Part shown: one piece after another, positions 51,116 to 61,321 of the stretch
How the letters are laid out: every line of letters begins with the position of its first letter
Position numbering within the stretch: position 1 is the first letter of the stretch
NCBI RefSeq assembly: GCF_946479685.1
Contig: NZ_CAMLGS010000001.1
Location: 1 to 64,000, forward strand
Reading direction: 5' to 3'
Length of the DNA stretch: 64,000 bases
Origin: an uncultured Methylotenera sp.
Lineage (GTDB): Bacteria > Pseudomonadota > Gammaproteobacteria > Burkholderiales > Methylophilaceae
Program-made: the position numbers and the translations under genes
The notes under the pieces: generated by a model
What the model was told of the DNA's origin: nothing
Database searches by the model: none
What the model saw: the letters and a program-made list of their open reading frames with translations, nothing else

Positions 51116-51669
51116 ATGCAAATAAAACCGACCTAAGTGCAACAGAACTTAGGTCGGCCGCTAACAAAAAGCTAGGCTACAAAATGTTATGGATAGTAGC
51201 CGCGGCACTTTTGTTTGCATTTGCATTAGTACCGATATACGACGTGTTATGTACGTTGACAGGGCTAAATGGTAAAACCAAGAGTACGGCCAGCGAGTTA
51301 AACAACACAAAAGTTGATGAAACGCGCTGGATAACCGTGCAATTTACCACTAGCACCATGCCTGGGTTGGGCTGGAATTTTTATCCCAAACAATCCAGCA
51401 TCAAAGTACACCCTGGCAAAGTAGAAACCGTGTTGTTTGAGGCAAAGAACATCAGCAATGAAGTAGTAGCAGGCAGAGCTGTACCTAGCGTAACACCAGG
51501 CGTGGCCGCTGCCCACTTAAAAAAGTTAGCATGTTTTTGTTTTGAAAAGCAGGCACTCAATCCGGGAGAGACAAAAGTAATGCCTTTGCGCTTTTTTGTC
51601 AGTCCTGCAGTACCTGCGGAGGTAAAAGAGATGACCTTATCTTATGCATTTTTCAGCGTAGATAAATAA
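51106..51669 (+). CDS. ctaG: Cytochrome c oxidase copper-insertion protein CtaG/Cox11
   Basis: CtaG (187 residues) delivers copper to the CuB site of subunit I. One N-terminal membrane segment (about 25-45) precedes a periplasmic domain with the copper-binding CFCF motif (KLACFCFEKQ). The ATG at 51106 overlaps the upstream 36-residue gene, which suggests coupled translation; a farther upstream GTG-like start lacks support. It is followed by coxC. Confidence 0.95.
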   Translation: MEIDANKTDLSATELRSAANKKLGYKMLWIVAAALLFAFALVPIYDVLCTLTGLNGKTKSTASELNNTKVDETRWITVQFTTSTMPGLGWNFYPKQSSIKVHPGKVETVLFEAKNISNEVVAGRAVPSVTPGVAAAHLKKLACFCFEKQALNPGETKVMPLRFFVSPAVPAEVKEMTLSYAFFSVDK

Positions 51670-51818
51670 GCATCCGGGTAAATTGAAAACGAGTAAATAA
51701 CAGGTAATTAAATTGAGAATTAACACACATAGACTGGCCTAGATAAAACAATAGCCAACATTTATTGATTTTATTTTAGCTACTAGTTAAGTTAAATAAT
51801 GTAATGGGGAGTTAATGC

Positions 51819-52724
51819 ATGACAACACATTCAGATAATCATTACTATGTTCCACATGGCGCCTTATATCCTGTCACCTTATCGGCAGGGTTACTTACAC
51901 TCGCGTCCGGCTTTATTTTCAGTGTAGCGACTGATAAAAGCAAAGATCTCGCCTACCTGCAAACGCCAGGCAAATGGATGATGTACATAGGCGCGGCGAT
52001 TATTCTCCTCATGACTTTCAAATGGCTAAGTGCCGTGGTAGTTGAAAGCGTCACCGGTCAATACAAGAAATGGGAAGATAAATCCTTCCGTATCGGCATG
52101 ATCGTATTTATTTGCTCTGAAGTCGCATTCTTTGCCGCATTCTTTGGCGCACTATTTTATATGCGCATTATTTCGGTACCCGACCTTGCTGCATTTGATC
52201 CAATATTTACCCCTTACAAAGATTTCTTAGGCACTTGGCCATCAGCAGGGCCTGGCGGCACAGTATTGGGCACAGAGTACAAGCCTGGGGCACTCACACC
52301 GATGGCTGCCTGGGGTTTACCAGCCATCAATACAGCACTACTGCTGACTTCAGGCGCTACTATTACTTGGGCGCATTGGGGCTTACTTAAAGGCAACCGC
52401 AAACAGCTAATTTTCGGTCTATTCCTAACTGTAGCGCTAGGCACAGCGTTCTTGGTGTGCCAAGCCTTTGAGTACCACGAAGCCTATACCCACATGGGGC
52501 TCACATTAGGTAGCGGTGCGTATGGTGCAACATTCTTTATGCTCACCGGATTTCACGGCTTTCACGTTACATTGGGCACCATCATGCTGATTGTGATTCT
52601 ATTGCGCTCCATGCAGGGTCACTTCTCCGCAAAAAGCCACTTCGGCTTTGAAGGTGTGGCTTGGTATTGGCACTTTGTGGATGTGGTATGGCTAGGCTTA
52701 TTTATTTTTGTTTACTGGTTATAA
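51819..52724 (+). CDS. coxC: Cytochrome c oxidase subunit III
   Basis: CoxC (301 residues, seven predicted membrane segments) has the family motifs YVPHGALYPVTLSAGL at the start, FRIGMIVFICSEVAFFAAFF, and HWGLLKG near 195, then FHGFHVTLG and WYWHFVDVVWLGLF at the end. It protects the proton path of subunit I. A GGGGAG binding site precedes the ATG. A perfect hairpin follows the stop codon. Confidence 0.97.
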   Translation: MTTHSDNHYYVPHGALYPVTLSAGLLTLASGFIFSVATDKSKDLAYLQTPGKWMMYIGAAIILLMTFKWLSAVVVESVTGQYKKWEDKSFRIGMIVFICSEVAFFAAFFGALFYMRIISVPDLAAFDPIFTPYKDFLGTWPSAGPGGTVLGTEYKPGALTPMAAWGLPAINTALLLTSGATITWAHWGLLKGNRKQLIFGLFLTVALGTAFLVCQAFEYHEAYTHMGLTLGSGAYGATFFMLTGFHGFHVTLGTIMLIVILLRSMQGHFSAKSHFGFEGVAWYWHFVDVVWLGLFIFVYWL

Positions 52725-52735
52725 ATAGCATCAAA

Positions 52736-52765
52736 AAGTAAGCGGTGCCTAGGCACCGCTTACTT
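52736..52765. terminator. Perfect palindrome terminator after coxC
   Basis: The 30-bp palindrome has 15-bp arms (52736-52750 and 52751-52765) with CTAG at its centre and GGTGCC/GGCACC as GC core. AA and TT ends make it usable on both strands, so it separates coxC from the convergent DUF2909 gene. Confidence 0.8.
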
Positions 52766-52823
52766 GAAATTCATCCCTGATAAATAAGTCCTTGTTAAAT
52801 TAAAGACTTATGCAACACAAACC

Positions 52824-53033
52824 TTAGGCAGCAGCATGTGGAATCCAGTTAAAGTAATACCCGAGCAACAACAGCAAAAACAAGGTAATAGAAAGACCGA
52901 TACGCACGGTCAGCGCTTTTACCGTACGTTCTCCAGCGTCTTTATCTTTGGCCAAAAAATACAACGCTGAAAACAAGCTAGCAACAATGACAAACAGCAC
53001 CAACACAATAACAACTTTGAATATCATAATCAT
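52824..53033 (-). CDS. DUF2909 twin-transmembrane small protein
   Basis: A 69-residue protein with two membrane segments (about 3-28 and 45-65) joined by LAKDKDAGERTVKALTVRIGLS. This is the pattern of DUF2909, a family found beside cox genes in beta- and gammaproteobacteria. It is the only minus-strand gene inside the cox region. A role in oxidase biogenesis is inferred from neighbourhood alone. Confidence 0.82.
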   Translation of the reverse strand: MIMIFKVVIVLVLFVIVASLFSALYFLAKDKDAGERTVKALTVRIGLSITLFLLLLLGYYFNWIPHAAA

Positions 53034-53063
53034 GTCCTATCAGTTTAGTTAAGTCATTATGCG

Positions 53064-53819
53064 ATGCACATCACACAAATGCAATTTAGATTAGGAAATT
53101 ACTTACTGCGCCCTTCATGGCAAGGCTTACTAGTCCTGATGCTTTGTGTACCTCTATTTATCAATCTGGGCTTATGGCAGTACCACAAAGCTGAACTGGG
53201 CACAGCAATTCAGTCCAGCTACAACCGCGCACAGGATGAGGATGCGTTAAACCTGCCTACTAGCTTCAATGATTTAGACTCGTGGAAATACAAAAAGGTA
53301 AAAATTACAGGCCACTATGAAACCAAGTACCAAATCCTGCTCGACAACCAAGTAGAAAACAATATCGCGGGCTTTCATATCATCACCCCGCTCAAAATTG
53401 ACGGCAGCAACGATTATGTATTAGTGAACCGGGGCTGGGTAGCAGGCAGTGCCACACATACGGATTTACCAGCTATCAGCACCCCCAAGCAAACATTAGA
53501 GGTCATAGGTTTAGTTTGGCTGCCCAGCAATAAGATCTTCACGTTGGAAAGCGAGCCACAAAAAAACACATGGAATGTCATCTGGCAGCATATGGATATG
53601 GCACGTTATCAAAAGAGTGTTCCCATCCACATATTACCGCTAGTGATTAAGCTGGATGCCAAAAGCAATGCTGGTGGCTTTGTGCGCAACTGGCAGTTAC
53701 CTCCCAGCAAAATTGCCACCAACATAGGTTACGCTTACCAATGGTTTGGTTTTGCGCTGGCCAGTGTACTGATTTACATATTTACCAGCATTAAAAAAGC
53801 CAACAATACAAAAATATAG
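53064..53819 (+). CDS. SURF1 family oxidase assembly protein
   Basis: This 251-residue protein belongs to the SURF1/Shy1 family, which helps insert heme a into oxidase subunit I. Two membrane segments flank a periplasmic domain: the first near residues 20-38 (LVLMLCVPLFINLGLWQ) and the second near 225-245 (YAYQWFGFALASVLIYIF). Typical motifs are LWQYHKAE, LDNQ, YVLVNRGWV and NWQLPPSKIATNIGYAYQWFGFA. It opens the series with the SCO-like gene, ctaA and ctaB. Confidence 0.9.
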   Translation: MHITQMQFRLGNYLLRPSWQGLLVLMLCVPLFINLGLWQYHKAELGTAIQSSYNRAQDEDALNLPTSFNDLDSWKYKKVKITGHYETKYQILLDNQVENNIAGFHIITPLKIDGSNDYVLVNRGWVAGSATHTDLPAISTPKQTLEVIGLVWLPSNKIFTLESEPQKNTWNVIWQHMDMARYQKSVPIHILPLVIKLDAKSNAGGFVRNWQLPPSKIATNIGYAYQWFGFALASVLIYIFTSIKKANNTKI

Positions 53820-53829
53820 GCAAAGGCAT

Positions 53830-54447
53830 ATGATCAATACGGCAATAGAAAGCACCGAGTATCTCCATCAGCAACGCAGAGGCCGTTTGATACTCATCTG
53901 TATGTTGATTTTCTTTATCACGCCCATTATCGCTGTAATCGCCATGTACAAACTGGACTGGCGCCCCAAAGGTGAAAGTGTGGGCGAACTCGTGACACCA
54001 CCCAAGGCAATCTCTATCAACCCAGCACTTACCCATAGCAACGACACCAAGGTAAGCCTGAGCCAACTAAAAGATAAATGGAGCATGATCTATGTCACCG
54101 CCGAATGTGACATGCAATGCAAAAACAAACTGCACCAAATGCGCCAGCTGCACGTCTCTTTATATAAAGAAATCCCACGCATGCAGCGTGTTTTGATTAC
54201 CACTTCGCAAGATGTGGCTGATATTGCCAACAACTATCCAGAGCTCATCATCATCAACCAGCCAAGCGACGCTGTACTTGCATTCAGTCAGCAATTTAAC
54301 ATTGGCAGCGAGTCGGCGATTAACGGCCATAGAATTTACCTGAGCGACCCGTTGGGGCAGCTGATTATGAGCTATCAGACATCCACATCACCTGCGCTGG
54401 TACGCAAAGACATCACGCGCTTGATGAAATACTCTTGGACCGGCTAA
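53830..54447 (+). CDS. SCO-like membrane-anchored thioredoxin-fold protein
   Basis: A 205-residue protein with one membrane segment (about 22-42) and a periplasmic thioredoxin-like domain containing CDMQC (near residues 94-98), the CxxxC arrangement of SCO1/SenC copper chaperones. A distal His, required in SCO1, cannot be placed with certainty. The position between surf1 and ctaA fits a helper of CuA or CuB assembly. Similarity to SCO1 is low, so the family call is moderate. Confidence 0.68.
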   Translation: MINTAIESTEYLHQQRRGRLILICMLIFFITPIIAVIAMYKLDWRPKGESVGELVTPPKAISINPALTHSNDTKVSLSQLKDKWSMIYVTAECDMQCKNKLHQMRQLHVSLYKEIPRMQRVLITTSQDVADIANNYPELIIINQPSDAVLAFSQQFNIGSESAINGHRIYLSDPLGQLIMSYQTSTSPALVRKDITRLMKYSWTG

Positions 54448-54449
54448 TC

Positions 54450-55457
54450 ATGGGCTACAAGCTATTTAAGAGTCTCTGCCTATTTGGCGCGGCACTCGCG
54501 CTATGTGTTGTGGTGCTGGGTGCTTATGTCAGGCTATCCGACGCCGGGCTAGGCTGCCCAGACTGGCCAGGATGTTATGGCACACTCACTGTACCGCAAA
54601 GCGAGTCTGCGATTCAGCAAGCACAGGCATTGCATCCAAACAAACCGGTGGTAGCCGCCAAAGCATGGAAAGAAATGGCGCACCGTTACCTAGCCGGCTC
54701 ATTAGGCTTGGTAGTGCTGGCAATTTTTGTGCTGGGATGGCGCAATAAACGCCAATTAACTGTCAGCCCAGTACTCACCACAGCACTGCTGGCCATTATC
54801 ATATTGCAAGCCATGTTAGGCATGTGGACCGTCACCATGCTACTAAAACCGGTGATTGTCAGCGCACACCTACTCGGCGGCTTAACCACTTTAGGGCTGC
54901 TCACATGGCTGGCACACCGGCATTGGGCTAACCATCACCCTATCCCACGTACCCCATCGCACTTAAAGCTGATGGTGCGCGGTGCAATATTCATATTACT
55001 GCTGCAAGTGCTGCTAGGTGGCTGGACTAGCACCAACTATGCCGCACTCGCCTGCACCGACTTTCCCACCTGTCACGGCCACTGGATTCCGGAAATGGAT
55101 TTTGATGACGCATTCCACCTCGTGCGCGAGCTTGGGCAGAGCGCAAATGGCGGTAACTTAACACTGGCCTCGCTTACTGCGATTCAATGGACACATAGAA
55201 TCGGTGCACTTATCACCTTTATTTACCTTGCATCACTGATAGTTCAATTGATCAAACTACCTGCGTTTAAAAACATGGCGCTACTACTGCTTTGCCTACT
55301 AAGTGCGCAGATTATGATAGGTATTGCCAACCTTATCCTCCACCTCCCTTTGGTATTAGCGGTACTGCACAACTTGGGGGCGGCACTACTCGTTATCACC
55401 ACCATCGTTCTCAACTCTAAAGTCACGGAGCATCAACATGACCACGCAAAAACTTAA
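54450..55457 (+). CDS. ctaA: Heme A synthase CtaA/Cox15
   Basis: CtaA (335 residues, about eight membrane segments) oxidises heme O to heme A. The [17 protein letters not shown] start with its cysteine pair, the [11 protein letters not shown] and SAHLLGG segments with heme-ligand His residues, then the second cysteine pair [10 protein letters not shown] and [14 protein letters not shown] motif QWTHRIGAL are typical of the proteobacterial long form. The ATG at 54450 follows the stop of the SCO-like gene by two bases. Confidence 0.94.
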   Translation: MGYKLFKSLCLFGAALALCVVVLGAYVRLSDAGLGCPDWPGCYGTLTVPQSESAIQQAQALHPNKPVVAAKAWKEMAHRYLAGSLGLVVLAIFVLGWRNKRQLTVSPVLTTALLAIIILQAMLGMWTVTMLLKPVIVSAHLLGGLTTLGLLTWLAHRHWANHHPIPRTPSHLKLMVRGAIFILLLQVLLGGWTSTNYAALACTDFPTCHGHWIPEMDFDDAFHLVRELGQSANGGNLTLASLTAIQWTHRIGALITFIYLASLIVQLIKLPAFKNMALLLLCLLSAQIMIGIANLILHLPLVLAVLHNLGAALLVITTIVLNSKVTEHQHDHAKT

Positions 55458-56370
55458 AAGTGAGCTACACATGCACGTTAACGTCATGAGCCAAATTAAA
55501 GCGCTCGTTCCGCGATTAAAAAACTTCTTCCCGTTGTGCAAGCCACGCGTCACCTCTCTAATCGTATTCACCGCGCTGATTGGCATGTTTTTAGCCACAC
55601 CCAGCATGGTGCCACTACCATTACTGATTGCAACAACATTAGGGATAGCCTTTGCCTCAGGTGCGGCAGCAGCGTTTAACTGCCTGATTGAGCATAAGAT
55701 TGATGCTAACATGGCACGCACCCGCGCCCGCCCATTGCCTACCGGGCAAGTATCGTCCACTGAAACCATGATATTTGCCACGCTACTGGGAGGGGCCGGG
55801 CTAACCATCCTGTATTTCTATGTGAACCCGCTTACCATGTGGCTGACATTGGCTACATTTGTTGGCTATGCCGTGATTTACACCATATTCCTGAAACCTG
55901 CCACGCCTATGAATATCGTGATAGGCGGAGCATCGGGTGCTATGCCGCCTATCTTGGGCTGGGCTGCAGTCACCAACACCGTATCACCAGAATCATTGAT
56001 TATGTTTTTGATTATTTTCGCCTGGACCCCTCCGCACTTTTGGGCACTGGCTTTATACCGCAGGGAAGAATATGCCAAAGTTGGCATGCCCATGCTACCT
56101 GTTACGCACGGGGAAACCTTTACCCTATTACACATTCTGCTCTATACCGTTATTTTAGTAGCGGTATCACTAATGCCTTATGGTTTGGGCATGAGCGGCA
56201 TGATTTATTTAAGCTCAGTGCTCGTGCTAGACGCAATTTTTATGGCCTATGTCATCAAGCTTTACCTGCACTACTCAGACGCCTTAGCTAAGCGCACTTT
56301 CAGGTACTCCATTATCTATTTAACCCTATTATTTGCAGGTTTATTAATCGACCATTACTTACCGCTTTAG
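55438..56370 (+). CDS. ctaB: Protoheme IX farnesyltransferase (heme O synthase) CtaB/CyoE
   Basis: CtaB (310 residues, about nine membrane segments) farnesylates protoheme to heme O, the substrate for CtaA. It is a UbiA-family prenyltransferase; the first Asp-rich motif is in [21 protein letters not shown], followed by the [13 protein letters not shown] segment near residue 197. The start overlaps ctaA by 20 bases and has GGAG seven bases upstream. The pair supplies heme A for the aa3 oxidase. Confidence 0.96.
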   Translation: MTTQKLKSELHMHVNVMSQIKALVPRLKNFFPLCKPRVTSLIVFTALIGMFLATPSMVPLPLLIATTLGIAFASGAAAAFNCLIEHKIDANMARTRARPLPTGQVSSTETMIFATLLGGAGLTILYFYVNPLTMWLTLATFVGYAVIYTIFLKPATPMNIVIGGASGAMPPILGWAAVTNTVSPESLIMFLIIFAWTPPHFWALALYRREEYAKVGMPMLPVTHGETFTLLHILLYTVILVAVSLMPYGLGMSGMIYLSSVLVLDAIFMAYVIKLYLHYSDALAKRTFRYSIIYLTLLFAGLLIDHYLPL

Positions 56371-56477
56371 AATTCTGAAAAATATTTAATGTAAACAAGC
56401 ATTACAGTTCGCGTACAGATTCACATCAGTGCATACAAAAAGTCGCTAAAGCCAATGTAAAACCGAAGATTACGTTG

Positions 56478-56565
56478 TATAATTCCGCGATTAAAGTACG
56501 TGTACGATTGTTTAGAATTGAAACGGATACTGGTATGACTAAGGCGCTAGGGCCCGCCGCTAGTC
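56478..56565 (+). promoter_or_regulatory. Leader and possible promoter of the cbb3 operon
   Basis: A TATAAT hexamer lies at 56478-56483 with no convincing -35. Further downstream, GACTA and TAGTC flank GGCG and CGCC (56537-56565), which could fold a short hairpin in the leader, just before the ccoN ribosome binding site. No clear FNR/ANR box (TTGAT-N4-ATCAA) was found. Confidence 0.35.
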
Positions 56566-56601
56566 ATGAGTATGATTTGGTTTTATTTAAGGATGAAAGT
56601 A

Positions 56602-58035
56602 ATGAGCACTAATAATGTAGAAACGTTTTACGACGACTACGTCATACGCCGATTTAGCGTAATGGCGGTAGTTTGGGGGGTTCTAGGAATGTTAATGGGG
56701 GTGATTGTTGCCTCTCAACTGGCATTTCCTGAGTTAAATTTAGGTCTACCATGGACCAGCTTTGGACGTTTACGTCCGTTGCACACCAACTTGGTTATTT
56801 TTGCTTTTGGTGGCTGTGCATTGTTTGCTACGTCATACTACGTAGTACAACGTACTAGCCAAGCTAAACTAGCATTTCCGCTATTGGCTCGTTACTCATT
56901 CTGGGGTTACCAAGCAGTTATCATCGCAGCTATCATCTCTTTACCTTTAGGCTACACACAAGCTAAAGAGTACGCTGAGTTAGAATGGCCTATCGACTTG
57001 CTATTACTTGTGGTTTGGCTGATGTACGCCACTGTTTTCTTTGGTACTATCGCAAAAAGAAAAATCAAACACATCTACGTAGCAAACTGGTTCTACGGTG
57101 CATTTATCATCGTGGTGGCAATTCTGCACATCGTTAACAGCGCTGCTATCCCTGCTGAGTGGATGAAATCATACTCAGCATACGCTGGTGTACAAGACGC
57201 GATGATCCAATGGTGGTACGGCCACAACGCGGTTGGTTTCTTCTTAACTGCTGGTTTCTTGGGCATGATGTACTACTTCATTCCTAAACAAGCAGAGCGC
57301 CCAGTATACTCATATCGTTTGTCTATCGTGCACTTCTGGGGTTTGATTTTCACTTACATGTGGGCTGGTTCACACCACTTGCACTACACTGCGTTACCTG
57401 ACTGGACACAATCAGTAGGTATGGTGATCTCGCTAATCTTATTGGCACCAAGCTGGGGCGGCATGATTAACGGCATGATGACCATGTCTGGCGCATGGCA
57501 CAAACTGCGTGATGACCCTATCTTGCGCTTCCTGATCGTTTCATTGTCTTTCTACGGTATGAGTACCTTTGAAGGTCCAATGATGGCGATTAAAACTGTT
57601 AACTCACTATCACACTACACAGACTGGACCGTTGGCCACGTGCACTCAGGTGCTTTAGGCTGGGTTGGTTTTGTATCTATGGGTTCACTGTACTTCCTGG
57701 TACCGCGCTTATGGGGCCTGAAACAAATGTACAGCAAGAAAGCGATTGAGTTGCACTTCTGGTTAGCAACTATCGGTGTAGTTCTTTACATCACAGCTAT
57801 GTGGATCTCAGGCGTTACTGCAGGTTTAATGTGGCGCGCGATGAATGACGACGGTACATTAACTTACACATTTGTTGAGTCTGTTAAAGCAATGCATCCA
57901 TTCTACGTAATCCGTATGACTGGCGGCTTGATGTACGTTACTGGTATGGCCATCATGCTATGGAACGTAATTAAAACAGTTCAAATGGGGCAGCCAGCAC
58001 GCGCTAAAATCCCTTCAACAGTTGTTCATGCTTAA
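56602..58035 (+). CDS. ccoN: cbb3-type cytochrome c oxidase subunit I CcoN
   Basis: CcoN (477 residues, about twelve membrane segments) holds the low-spin heme b and heme b3-CuB site of the high-affinity cbb3 oxidase. [52 protein letters not shown] and [14 protein letters not shown] contain the heme and CuB His ligands. The ATG at 56602 has AAGGA eight bases upstream; earlier in-frame ATGs lie in or before it. The codon choice here and in ccoO/ccoP looks more regular than in neighbours, as for highly expressed genes. Confidence 0.97.
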   Translation: MSTNNVETFYDDYVIRRFSVMAVVWGVLGMLMGVIVASQLAFPELNLGLPWTSFGRLRPLHTNLVIFAFGGCALFATSYYVVQRTSQAKLAFPLLARYSFWGYQAVIIAAIISLPLGYTQAKEYAELEWPIDLLLLVVWLMYATVFFGTIAKRKIKHIYVANWFYGAFIIVVAILHIVNSAAIPAEWMKSYSAYAGVQDAMIQWWYGHNAVGFFLTAGFLGMMYYFIPKQAERPVYSYRLSIVHFWGLIFTYMWAGSHHLHYTALPDWTQSVGMVISLILLAPSWGGMINGMMTMSGAWHKLRDDPILRFLIVSLSFYGMSTFEGPMMAIKTVNSLSHYTDWTVGHVHSGALGWVGFVSMGSLYFLVPRLWGLKQMYSKKAIELHFWLATIGVVLYITAMWISGVTAGLMWRAMNDDGTLTYTFVESVKAMHPFYVIRMTGGLMYVTGMAIMLWNVIKTVQMGQPARAKIPSTVVHA

Positions 58036-58045
58036 GAGATAGAAA

Positions 58046-58672
58046 ATGTCAGATAAAGAACAAACAGGCTTTACCCACGAAAAAATTGAAACCAATAGTT
58101 TCTTATTGGTTATCCTGATTTTGGTTGTGGTTTCATTTGGTGGTTTGGTGGAAATCGTGCCGCTATTTTTCCAAAAATCAACCACGCAACCAGTGGAAGG
58201 CTTAAAACCTTACACCGCACTGCAATTAGCTGGTCGTGATGTTTACATTCGTGAAGGCTGCTACAACTGCCACTCACAAATGATTCGCCCATTTAAAGCA
58301 GAAACCTTGCGTTACGGTCACTACTCTGTAGCTGGTGAGTTTGTTTACGACCACCCATTCCAATGGGGTAGTAAACGTACCGGTCCAGACTTACAACGTG
58401 TAGGCGGCCGTTACAGTGACGAATGGCATCGCATTCACTTGATCAACCCTCGTGATTTGGTACCTGAGTCTGTTATGCCTGCCTACCCATGGCTGGAGAA
58501 AAACCTAGTAGATGCGAAAAACCTGCCTGCACATATGCGCGCATTGAAAATCGCTGGCGTTCCATACGCCGATGCTGAAATCAAGAGCGCAGCTAACGAC
58601 GTTTACGGCAAGACAGAAATGCAAGCTGTAATCGCCTACTTGCAAGTGCTTGGTACAGCGCTTAAACAATAA
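58046..58672 (+). CDS. ccoO: cbb3-type oxidase monoheme subunit II CcoO
   Basis: CcoO (208 residues) is a membrane-anchored monoheme cytochrome c. One N-terminal membrane segment (about 19-40, [21 protein letters not shown]) is followed by REGCYNCHS (Cys72, Cys75, His76), and [12 protein letters not shown] provides the Met ligand. It passes electrons from CcoP to CcoN. It starts ten bases after ccoN. Confidence 0.97.
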   Translation: MSDKEQTGFTHEKIETNSFLLVILILVVVSFGGLVEIVPLFFQKSTTQPVEGLKPYTALQLAGRDVYIREGCYNCHSQMIRPFKAETLRYGHYSVAGEFVYDHPFQWGSKRTGPDLQRVGGRYSDEWHRIHLINPRDLVPESVMPAYPWLEKNLVDAKNLPAHMRALKIAGVPYADAEIKSAANDVYGKTEMQAVIAYLQVLGTALKQ

Positions 58673-58682
58673 GCAACTAACC

Positions 58683-58826
58683 ATGGATATTATTGTTTTA
58701 CGCAGCATCGCCACAGTCGCAGTCCTAGTTACCTTTGTAGGTATCTGGGCCTGGGCTTGGTCTGGGCGGCATAAAAAAGACTTTGACGAAGCGGCAAGAT
58801 TGCCACTTGAGGGAGATGAAGAATGA
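58683..58826 (+). CDS. ccoQ: cbb3-type oxidase small subunit CcoQ
   Basis: A 47-residue protein with one membrane segment (TVAVLVTFVGIWAWAWS), then GRHKKDFDEAARLPLEGDEE. The FDEAARLPL motif is the usual CcoQ/FixQ signature. CcoQ stabilises the interaction of CcoP with the CcoN-CcoO core. It starts ten bases after ccoO, and its stop overlaps the ccoP ATG by four bases. Confidence 0.92.
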   Translation: MDIIVLRSIATVAVLVTFVGIWAWAWSGRHKKDFDEAARLPLEGDEE

Positions 58827-59725
58827 GTGATTTTACAAGCGATTTCTGGCCGTATTTTATTTCGGCAATCGTGATTGGCGGTATCGTTTTCTGTTTAACG
58901 GTACTATTTATGACAAGCAAGTCACATGATCCAGCACACACAGGCCAATCAACAGGTCACGTGTATGATGAAGACATCATTGAGATGAACAACCCTATGC
59001 CAAGATGGTGGATGTGGATGTTCATTATCACTTGCGTATTCGGCGCAACTTACCTATTCCTGTTCCCGGGTTTGGGTACTTACCAAGGTAAACTTGGCTG
59101 GACCGCATTAAAACAGTACGAGCAAGAAGTTAAAGAAACCAATGACCGCATTGCACCTATCTATGCAAAATTCACCGCAATGAAGGGTGAAGATGTAGCG
59201 CTAGACCCAAAAGCAATGGCAATCGGTGAGCGTTTATTCATGAACAACTGTTCACAATGCCACGGTTCTGATGCACACGGTAGCAGAGGCTTTCCTAACT
59301 TAACCGATAATGATTGGTTACATGGCGGCTCACCAGCAACCATTGAGCAAACCATTACTAATGGTAGACACGGCGTAATGCCACCGATGGCAGCAGCTGT
59401 TGGCAACGCAGATGACGTGAAAAACCTGGCAAACTACGTATTGAGCTTATCTAACAGTGAGCACGATGCTGAGCGTGCAGCATTAGGTAAAGAGAAATTT
59501 GCAGTATGTGCAGCTTGTCACGGCCCTGATGGTAAAGGTAACCAAGCGATTGGTTCAGCTAACCTGACCGACAACATCTGGTTGCACGGCGCTGGTGAAG
59601 CAGCCATTATTCACCGTATCAATAACGGCTTAGATAATACAATGCCTGCACAAGGTTCACGCCTGACACCAGAGCAAATCCATGTATTAGCTGCTTATGT
59701 ATGGCGCTTCTCTAATGTTAAATAA
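58823..59725 (+). CDS. ccoP: cbb3-type oxidase diheme subunit III CcoP
   Basis: CcoP (300 residues) has two membrane segments near the N-terminus (about 10-32 and 62-82), the conserved NNPMPRWWMWMF, and two cytochrome c domains with CSQCH (143-147) and CAACH (229-233). It receives electrons from soluble cytochromes. A terminator hairpin follows after about 50 bases. Confidence 0.97.
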   Translation: MSDFTSDFWPYFISAIVIGGIVFCLTVLFMTSKSHDPAHTGQSTGHVYDEDIIEMNNPMPRWWMWMFIITCVFGATYLFLFPGLGTYQGKLGWTALKQYEQEVKETNDRIAPIYAKFTAMKGEDVALDPKAMAIGERLFMNNCSQCHGSDAHGSRGFPNLTDNDWLHGGSPATIEQTITNGRHGVMPPMAAAVGNADDVKNLANYVLSLSNSEHDAERAALGKEKFAVCAACHGPDGKGNQAIGSANLTDNIWLHGAGEAAIIHRINNGLDNTMPAQGSRLTPEQIHVLAAYVWRFSNVK

Positions 59726-59775
59726 TTGGTCTGAAGCTAGCATCTAGCTAAGATTAATTAATGCAAGCAACATGT

Positions 59776-59817
59776 AAACGCCCGCTATTTGGCTTATGCT
59801 AAAATAGTGGGCGTTTT
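59776..59817 (+). terminator. Intrinsic terminator after ccoP
   Basis: ACGCCCGCTATTT (59778-59790) pairs with AAATAGTGGGCGT (59802-59814) with one G-T wobble, and the stem is followed by a T run. This ends the ccoNOQP transcript before ccoG. Confidence 0.85.
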
Positions 59818-59857
59818 TGTATTTACTCACTGAATTTCTAATTAAGTCTGAATTAAA

Positions 59858-61309
59858 GTGTCCACTAAGCCAACACCTTCCAAGTCAAGTACAACCAAGA
59901 AAACGATTCCTATCATTAATGACCCGGCGCAACCTGTCACCAGGTCACTGTACGAACCTCACCAGAAGATTTACCCGCGCACCATCTCCGGCTTTTATAA
60001 AAACTGGCGCTGGGCCATGATCTGGATTACGCAAATTGTGTTCTATGGCGTGCCATGGCTGGAATGGGGGCAACGCCAAGCCGTGCTGCTAGACATTAGC
60101 ACGCACCGCTTTTACATCTTTGGCTTGGTGTTATACCCGCAAGACCTTATTTACTTAGTCGTCATTTTAATTATTGCCGCCTTAGCCTTGTTCTTATTTA
60201 CAGCGGTGGCAGGTAGGCTGTGGTGCGGCTTTGCCTGCCCCCAATCGGTCTATACCAAGATATTCTTATGGATAGAACGACAAGTAGAGGGTGACCGTGC
60301 TGCGCGCCTACGCTTAGATGCAGGCAGCCTCAACCGCAACAAGCTATCCAAGAAAACTATCAAGCACACCTTGTGGATCAGTTTTTCAGCATGGACCGGC
60401 TTTACCTTCCTCGGCTACTTCACTCCTATCCGCGATCTTATCCATAACATTACGCAATTGAGCTTAAGCCCATGGGAAACGTTCTGGATCTGTTTCTATG
60501 CATTTGCCACTTACGGCAATGCTGGTTTCCTGCGCGAGCAAATCTGCAAGCATATGTGCCCGTACGCACGCTTCCAAAGCGCGATGTTTGATAATGACAC
60601 ACTGATTGTCACATACGATCAAGAGCGCGGTGAGCCACGTAGCGGCCGCTCACGAAAAGTGGATGCCAAGCAAACAGGCCTGGGGGACTGTATTGATTGC
60701 AGTTTCTGCGTGCAAGTGTGCCCAACCGGGATTGATATCCGCAACGGCTTACAGCAGGAGTGTATTAGCTGCGGCCTATGTGTAGACGCATGTAATAGCA
60801 TTATGGACAAAATGGAATACCCGCGTGGCTTAATTCGTTTTTCTACACAGAACGCTCTGACCAATCATTGGTCACAAGAGCAGGTGTTCAAGAAAATTTT
60901 ACGCCCACGTGTCCTGATTTACACCAGCTTACTGCTGCTAATGAGTGCAGGTCTGGTTTACTCATTAGCCACCCGCATACCATTTAAGGTGGATGTGATT
61001 CGTGATCGCGGTGTCATGTCGCGCATTGCGCCTGGTGGCAAAGTGGAGAACGTTTATCAGCTGCAAATCACCAATGCTTCAGAGCATGTTGAAACCTACA
61101 ACATTGCGGTATCTGGCATTGAAGGCTTGTCGCTAGCTTCCGACTCTTCATTCACCGTGAACGCGGCAGAATCAAGAATGGTAGCGGTGAGTTTACAGAT
61201 TACGGATGGCTCGATTAAGAGCGGCTCACACCCAGTGGTGTTTGAAATTACTGCAGACGACTCCAAAGAACGCCTGTTTGAGAAATCTATTTTTTACATG
61301 TCTCGTTAG
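59858..61309 (+). CDS. ccoG: cbb3 assembly-associated ferredoxin-like protein CcoG (FixG/RdxA)
   Basis: CcoG (483 residues) is a membrane iron-sulfur protein, reported to reduce copper during cbb3 oxidase assembly. It has several membrane segments, a WCGFACPQSVYTKIF motif, and two 4Fe-4S ferredoxin clusters (CIDCSFCVQVCPTG and CISCGLCVDACNS, about residues 280-315). A C-terminal Ig-like domain follows. It starts with GTG (VSTKPTPSK), with a weak binding site. Confidence 0.95.
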   Translation: MSTKPTPSKSSTTKKTIPIINDPAQPVTRSLYEPHQKIYPRTISGFYKNWRWAMIWITQIVFYGVPWLEWGQRQAVLLDISTHRFYIFGLVLYPQDLIYLVVILIIAALALFLFTAVAGRLWCGFACPQSVYTKIFLWIERQVEGDRAARLRLDAGSLNRNKLSKKTIKHTLWISFSAWTGFTFLGYFTPIRDLIHNITQLSLSPWETFWICFYAFATYGNAGFLREQICKHMCPYARFQSAMFDNDTLIVTYDQERGEPRSGRSRKVDAKQTGLGDCIDCSFCVQVCPTGIDIRNGLQQECISCGLCVDACNSIMDKMEYPRGLIRFSTQNALTNHWSQEQVFKKILRPRVLIYTSLLLLMSAGLVYSLATRIPFKVDVIRDRGVMSRIAPGGKVENVYQLQITNASEHVETYNIAVSGIEGLSLASDSSFTVNAAESRMVAVSLQITDGSIKSGSHPVVFEITADDSKERLFEKSIFYMSR

Positions 61310-61321
61310 AGAGGTAACCCT

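Noticed and set aside
56371..56601. FNR/ANR box before the cbb3 operon
   Set aside because: I looked for TTGAT-N4-ATCAA, expected for low-oxygen control of cco genes, and found no acceptable match.
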